Positions 60,805 through 64,000 of a DNA stretch of 64,000 nt are shown in pieces. This DNA comes from RPQJ01 sp041910015. GTDB lineage: Bacteria > Pseudomonadota > Gammaproteobacteria > Steroidobacterales > Steroidobacteraceae. The DNA is taken from contig JAYRRR010000114.1 in the NCBI GenBank assembly GCA_041910015.1, forward strand, positions 1 to 64,000, in the 5' to 3' direction. Within the stretch, counting starts at the first letter, position 1, and each line of letters opens with the position of its first letter. The position numbers were made by a program, and so were the translations under genes. The notes beneath the pieces are model-generated. The model saw only the letters and a program-made list of their open reading frames with translations, searched no databases and had not been told where the DNA came from.

Positions 60805-62542
60805 GGATCACCCCGGTCTGCAACTGGTCGAACTCATAGTCGATCTGGCGTGGCAACTGGCGCAGCCGCAGCACGTCGTCCTCGCCGAATTCCTCGCCGA
60901 GACGCTGCAACTGGCGCAGCAGCGGCAGCGTGGCGAGCCGTACCGGCGCGACGCCCGCGGCGACGGCGGCTTCGGCCCGGTCCATGAAGTGCAGCAGCAC
61001 GCCGAGCATCGCGACCTGACGCGCCGGCGAGCAGTATCGGTCCACCGGCGAGAACGACGACTGCCGCAGGAAGCCCTCGTTGACCAGGTCGGCGCAGATC
61101 AGCTTCGCCTGCTGCTGCGCGGGCAGCGCGTCGCGGCCGACGATGCGGGCCATGCGCTCGAGGTGCGCCTGCGCCTCGAGCAGCTCGAGCGTGCGCTGGC
61201 GCTGGCTCAGCCAGTCCGGGTTGCCGGCCGCCTTCCACCAGTCCGCGAGCTCGCGCGTGTCCGAGCCGTAGGAGAGCAGCGGATGGATCGCCGGATAGAA
61301 GCGCGCCTGCGCACGCTGGCGATCGAGGGCCCAGAAGCAGCGCACGTAGCGCTTGGTGTGCAGAGTCACCGGCTCGGAGAAGTCGCCGGCCGGCGGGCTG
61401 ATCGCGCCAATGATGGTCACCGAGCCCTCCTGTCCGCCGAGCGTCCGGACGCGGGCCGCGCGCTCGTAGAATTCGGCCAGGCGCGAGCTCAGGTAGGCCG
61501 GGTAGCCGGCCTCGCCCGGCAGCTCGCCGAGGCGTCCGGAGACCTCGCGCAGCGCCTCGGCCCAGCGACTCGTCGAGTCGGCCATCAGCGCGACGTTGAG
61601 CCCCTGGTCGCGGAAATACTCGGCCACGGTGATGGCGGTGTAGATGCTTGCCTCGCGCGCGGCCACTGGCATGTTGGATGTGTTGGCGATGATGACGGTG
61701 CGTTCGGCGAGCGGCCGGCCGGTGCGCGGGTCGTCGAGCCGCGGGAACTCGTCGAGCACCTCGGCCATCTCGTTGCCACGCTCGCCACAGCCGACATAGA
61801 CGATGACGTCGGCGTCGCACCACTTGGCGAGCGCTTCCTGCAGCACCGTCTTGCCGGTGCCGAACCCGCCGGGCAGCGCCGCGCGCCCACCGCGCGCCAC
61901 CGGGAACAGCGTGTCGAGGATGCGCTGGCCCGTGATCATCGGCGCGCGCGCACCCATGCGCTCGCGCACCGGCCGCGGGCGGCGCACGGGCCAGTCGTGG
62001 TGCATCCTGAGCGTGTGACGCGTGCCCGAGGCGTCGACGAGCACGAGCAGGACCTCGTCGCTGCCGTGCTCGCCGTCGCTGGCGACGCTCGCGACCGTGC
62101 CCTTCGCCCAGGGCGGCACGAGCAGCTGCTGCTCGCGGGGCGCCACGACCGTCGCGAACGATGCGCCGGGTTCGACGACGTCGCCCATGCGCACCGTGAA
62201 CGCGAGCTGGCAGCGCAACTCGCGCGACGCGCCGAAGCCCGGCTGCACCTGGAAACCGGTCGCACCCGTCAGCGGCCGCAGCAGGCCGTCGAAGATGCCG
62301 CCGAGCAGGCCGGGACCGAGCGAGACCGCGAGCGGACGACCGCGTCCCTCGACGGGCATGCCCGGTTCGAGGCCGGTCGTGTCCTCGTAGACCTGCGCGA
62401 CGAGCTCGTCGTCGCGCAACTGGATGACTTCGCCGAGCAGGCGCTGCTCGCCGATCGACAGCGCTTCGAAGATGCTGAAGGGTCCTTCGGTGCGTGCGCG
62501 CAGCACCGGCCCGCCGATCCATCTGATGCGTGCGATGCTCAC
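60794..62542 (-). CDS. V/A-type ATPase catalytic subunit A
   Basis: 582 residues from a GTG at 62542-62540, with GGAGA about 9 bases upstream and a four-base overlap with subunit E. The P-loop GGFGTGKT is intact. The non-homologous region (about residues 110-200), VYVGCGERGNEMAEVLDEFP and ADSTSRWAEALREVSGRLGELPGE are classical. It hydrolyses or makes ATP, coupled to ion flow. Confidence 0.94.
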   Translation of the reverse strand: MSIARIRWIGGPVLRARTEGPFSIFEALSIGEQRLLGEVIQLRDDELVAQVYEDTTGLEPGMPVEGRGRPLAVSLGPGLLGGIFDGLLRPLTGATGFQVQPGFGASRELRCQLAFTVRMGDVVEPGASFATVVAPREQQLLVPPWAKGTVASVASDGEHGSDEVLLVLVDASGTRHTLRMHHDWPVRRPRPVRERMGARAPMITGQRILDTLFPVARGGRAALPGGFGTGKTVLQEALAKWCDADVIVYVGCGERGNEMAEVLDEFPRLDDPRTGRPLAERTVIIANTSNMPVAAREASIYTAITVAEYFRDQGLNVALMADSTSRWAEALREVSGRLGELPGEAGYPAYLSSRLAEFYERAARVRTLGGQEGSVTIIGAISPPAGDFSEPVTLHTKRYVRCFWALDRQRAQARFYPAIHPLLSYGSDTRELADWWKAAGNPDWLSQRQRTLELLEAQAHLERMARIVGRDALPAQQQAKLICADLVNEGFLRQSSFSPVDRYCSPARQVAMLGVLLHFMDRAEAAVAAGVAPVRLATLPLLRQLQRLGEEFGEDDVLRLRQLPRQIDYEFDQLQTGVIRAG

Positions 62543-63186
62543 GCCGTTTGTCTCCGGCGCGCGGCCAGCCCGGTCTCGATCTCGGCGAGCAGCTCCGCGG
62601 CGATGCGCTCGCGGGCCGCGACGAGACCCGCGACGGTGGCGTCGAGGCGCACCTTGCCGCCGCGGATGGCCAGGCCCGGGCCGAGATCGTCGACCGCCAT
62701 GAACCGCAGACTGCCGCCGTCCGGCGGCGGCAGGCAGCGCTCGATGAGCGGCACGACCTCGTCGCGCCATTGCGCGTCGATTTCGACCACGACGTCGCGC
62801 GTGTGCAGCAGGCTGCGCAGCGCCTGCCGGCAGGCCGACTCGCACCACGTGCGGCGCCCCGCGGGATCGTCCCAGCGCGCCTGCAGTGCCTGCGGCAGGC
62901 GCCGCCAGGCGTCGTCCAGCAACCGTCGCAGCGTGGCCTGGCGTGCGCGCCGCTGCCGCGTGTCGATCGCCGCCTTGCGACGCGCAAGCGCGACCTGATG
63001 CTCGCGCCGCGTGTCGGCGACGGCCTGGGCCACGCGTCCGCGGGCCTCCCCGCGCGCGCGTCGCACGATGTCGCGCGACTGCTCGGCGGCGGCGTCGCGC
63101 AGCCGTCTCGTCTGCATCTCCTGCTCGCGGGCGAGTCGCCGCAGCAGGGCGATCGTCTGGGCCTCGAGCAGCGTTTCGGCGTTCAT
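62539..63186 (-). CDS. V/A-type ATPase subunit E
   Basis: 215 residues. A long Arg-rich coiled coil (about residues 1-90, EQEMQTRRLRDAAAEQSRDIVRRARGEARG) is followed by a compact domain (DAQWRDEVVPLIERCLP, GLAIRGGKVRLDATVAGLVAARERIAAELLAEIE), as in peripheral stalk subunit E. It overlaps F and A by four bases each. Confidence 0.8.
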   Translation of the reverse strand: MNAETLLEAQTIALLRRLAREQEMQTRRLRDAAAEQSRDIVRRARGEARGRVAQAVADTRREHQVALARRKAAIDTRQRRARQATLRRLLDDAWRRLPQALQARWDDPAGRRTWCESACRQALRSLLHTRDVVVEIDAQWRDEVVPLIERCLPPPDGGSLRFMAVDDLGPGLAIRGGKVRLDATVAGLVAARERIAAELLAEIETGLAARRRQTA

Positions 63187-63482
63187 GCTTCGATTCCGAG
63201 CGCGCTGCGGACCTCGCGTGCGATGTCGGGCGGGCTGCCCGCGCCACGGATGTCCGGCACGACGGCAAACAGCGGCTCCGTGCCGAGCAGCGCGTCCTGC
63301 AGCAGCGCGGCCGGCACGAAGTCGACGAGGCAGCCCGAGAACAGCACGCAGTCGTCCTCACCGGCAAGCGCCTGGCGCAATGCGTCCCCGGCGTCGCCCG
63401 GTCCGGTCACGAGTGTCTCGACGCCGGCGAGCCGCATGCCGGCGGCCGTGACCTCGTCGCCGATGTAGAGGACGCGTGCCAT
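63183..63482 (-). CDS. V/A-type ATPase subunit F
   Basis: 99 residues. VLYIGDEVTAAGMRLAGVETLV and the short Rossmann-like pattern (CVLFSGCLVDFVP, LFAVVPDIRG) match the central-stalk subunit F. It lies between K and E with a four-base overlap to E. Confidence 0.85.
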   Translation of the reverse strand: MARVLYIGDEVTAAGMRLAGVETLVTGPGDAGDALRQALAGEDDCVLFSGCLVDFVPAALLQDALLGTEPLFAVVPDIRGAGSPPDIAREVRSALGIEA

Positions 63483-63486
63483 CGGT

Positions 63487-63840
63487 TCAGCCGAGGCGGT
63501 TGAGGATCAGGATCGAGACGATCAGGCCGTAGATGGCAATGCCTTCGGCGAGACCGACCATCACCAGCACGCGCCCGAACAGGTCCGGCTTTTCGGCGAG
63601 CGCCCCGAGGGCCGCCGTGCCGACCTGCGCCACGGCATAGCCGGCGCCGAGTGCCGCGAGACCGGCGGCCAGCGCGGCCGACGCGAAACCCCAGCGCAGC
63701 ACTTCCGGCGCGACCGTGGCGGGCGTGGCGGCAGACTCGGCGAGCGCGGGCCAGGCCGCGACGAGCGCCAGTGTGGCCACGGCGACGGTCGTGCAGGTCA
63801 GCGCTGCGAGGGCGAGGGTCCAGCGCGCGGGAACTTTCAT
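63487..63840 (-). CDS. V/A-type ATPase proteolipid subunit K
   Basis: 117 residues. An N-terminal hydrophobic leader (LALAALTCTTVAVATLALVAAW) ending near PALA looks like a signal peptide or extra helix. A two-helix hairpin follows: ALAAGLAALGAGYAVAQVGTAALGALAEKP, then LVMVGLAEGIAIYGLIVSILIL. The Glu in LAEGIAIYG carries the ion. A Gln-Val-Gly-Thr in helix 1 is present, but ion choice (H+ or Na+) cannot be settled here. It overlaps subunit I by four bases. Confidence 0.9.
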   Translation of the reverse strand: MKVPARWTLALAALTCTTVAVATLALVAAWPALAESAATPATVAPEVLRWGFASAALAAGLAALGAGYAVAQVGTAALGALAEKPDLFGRVLVMVGLAEGIAIYGLIVSILILNRLG

Positions 63841-64000
63841 GGCTTGGCTCCAGGCAGGGCGGGCGGTGGCGCGAGCGGCTCGAACGGACGGCCGCGCGCT
63901 GAGAGGAAACGGATGAAGAACTCGAACAGCACGAGACGCGTCGTCTGGATGCTCACGACGAGGCCCTCGAGCAGGACGATGGCGGCATTACCGAGGATGA
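63837..64000 (-). CDS. V/A-type ATPase subunit I, C-terminal end (partial)
   Basis: Only the last 53 residues are in the window. They read ILGNAAIVLLEGLVVSIQTTR, then LVLFEFFIRFLSARGRPFEPL. This is the conserved end of the membrane stator subunit that forms the ion half-channels with K. Its TGA overlaps the K start (ATGA). The remainder of the gene, and probably subunit C, lie beyond the window edge. Confidence 0.9.
   Translation of the reverse strand, partial: ILGNAAIVLLEGLVVSIQTTRLVLFEFFIRFLSARGRPFEPLAPPPALPGAKP

Overview
The window is GC-rich, densely packed bacterial chromosome. Many neighbouring genes overlap by 4 bases (ATGA or GTGA junctions), and TonB-type outer-membrane transport and outer-membrane multiheme cytochromes show a Gram-negative host. 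Gene order (plsY, birA, coaX, SPOR protein, tRNA-Thr, bactofilin) and protein style suggest a gammaproteobacterium, perhaps near the Nevskiales/Steroidobacterales. That placement is an inference and was not tested.

Left arm (1-17.3 kb, accessory catabolism). A minus-strand run starts with an ECF sigma factor, a FecR anti-sigma regulator and a TonB receptor with a signalling (STN) domain. It continues with an SMP-30 lactonase-like protein, a DUF1214 protein, a PAPS-type sulfotransferase, a SnoaL-like protein, an SDR, a TetR regulator with a likely operator, a MaoC-like hydratase and an edge-truncated DUF2946 protein. This looks like sensing, uptake and breakdown of an unknown hydrophobic or sulfated compound. 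A secreted three-repeat protein follows. Then comes a plus-strand operon of an alkylglycerone-phosphate-synthase-like flavoprotein, a GlpD-like dehydrogenase and an FGGY kinase.

Middle (17.4-32.2 kb). An ABC-F protein (Uup) carries a palindromic repeat in its linker. Divergent from it are two inner-membrane cytochrome genes: an 11-haem/cytochrome b561 fusion resembling CbcL and a 6-haem NapC/NirT protein resembling ImcH. Convergent to these is feoA-feoB plus a small membrane protein, with a good Fur-box candidate. Housekeeping genes follow: a CtlX-like amidinohydrolase, plsY, birA, coaX, a Met-less monohaem cytochrome, a SPOR protein, tRNA-Thr(UGU), bactofilin, two small proteins and a lipoprotein.

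Hydrogenase island (32.4-45.7 kb). A minus-strand operon encodes a HyaD-type protease, a HupH-like protein, the small subunit, Isp1, Isp2 and the large subunit of an Isp-type (group 1e-like) [NiFe] hydrogenase. Divergent from it is hypC-A-B-D-F-[radical SAM]-E. The hypF frame is broken by one in-frame TAG.

Extracellular electron transfer island (46.4-57.7 kb). Three OmcA/MtrC-family decahaem lipoproteins, an MtrA/DmsE-type decahaem protein and an MtrB/PioB porin are encoded, with an OB-fold lipoprotein on the other strand. A MenA-like prenyltransferase abuts the porin gene. The window holds 58 c-type haem motifs. Together these genes suggest H2 oxidation feeding a menaquinone pool, two inner-membrane quinol dehydrogenases and an outer-membrane conduit to an extracellular acceptor such as Fe(III). 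Fur-like sites lie upstream of both feoA and the first outer-membrane cytochrome gene.

Right edge (58.8-64 kb). An overlapping V/A-type ATPase operon (I, K, F, E, A, B, D) runs on the minus strand, with subunit I cut by the window end.
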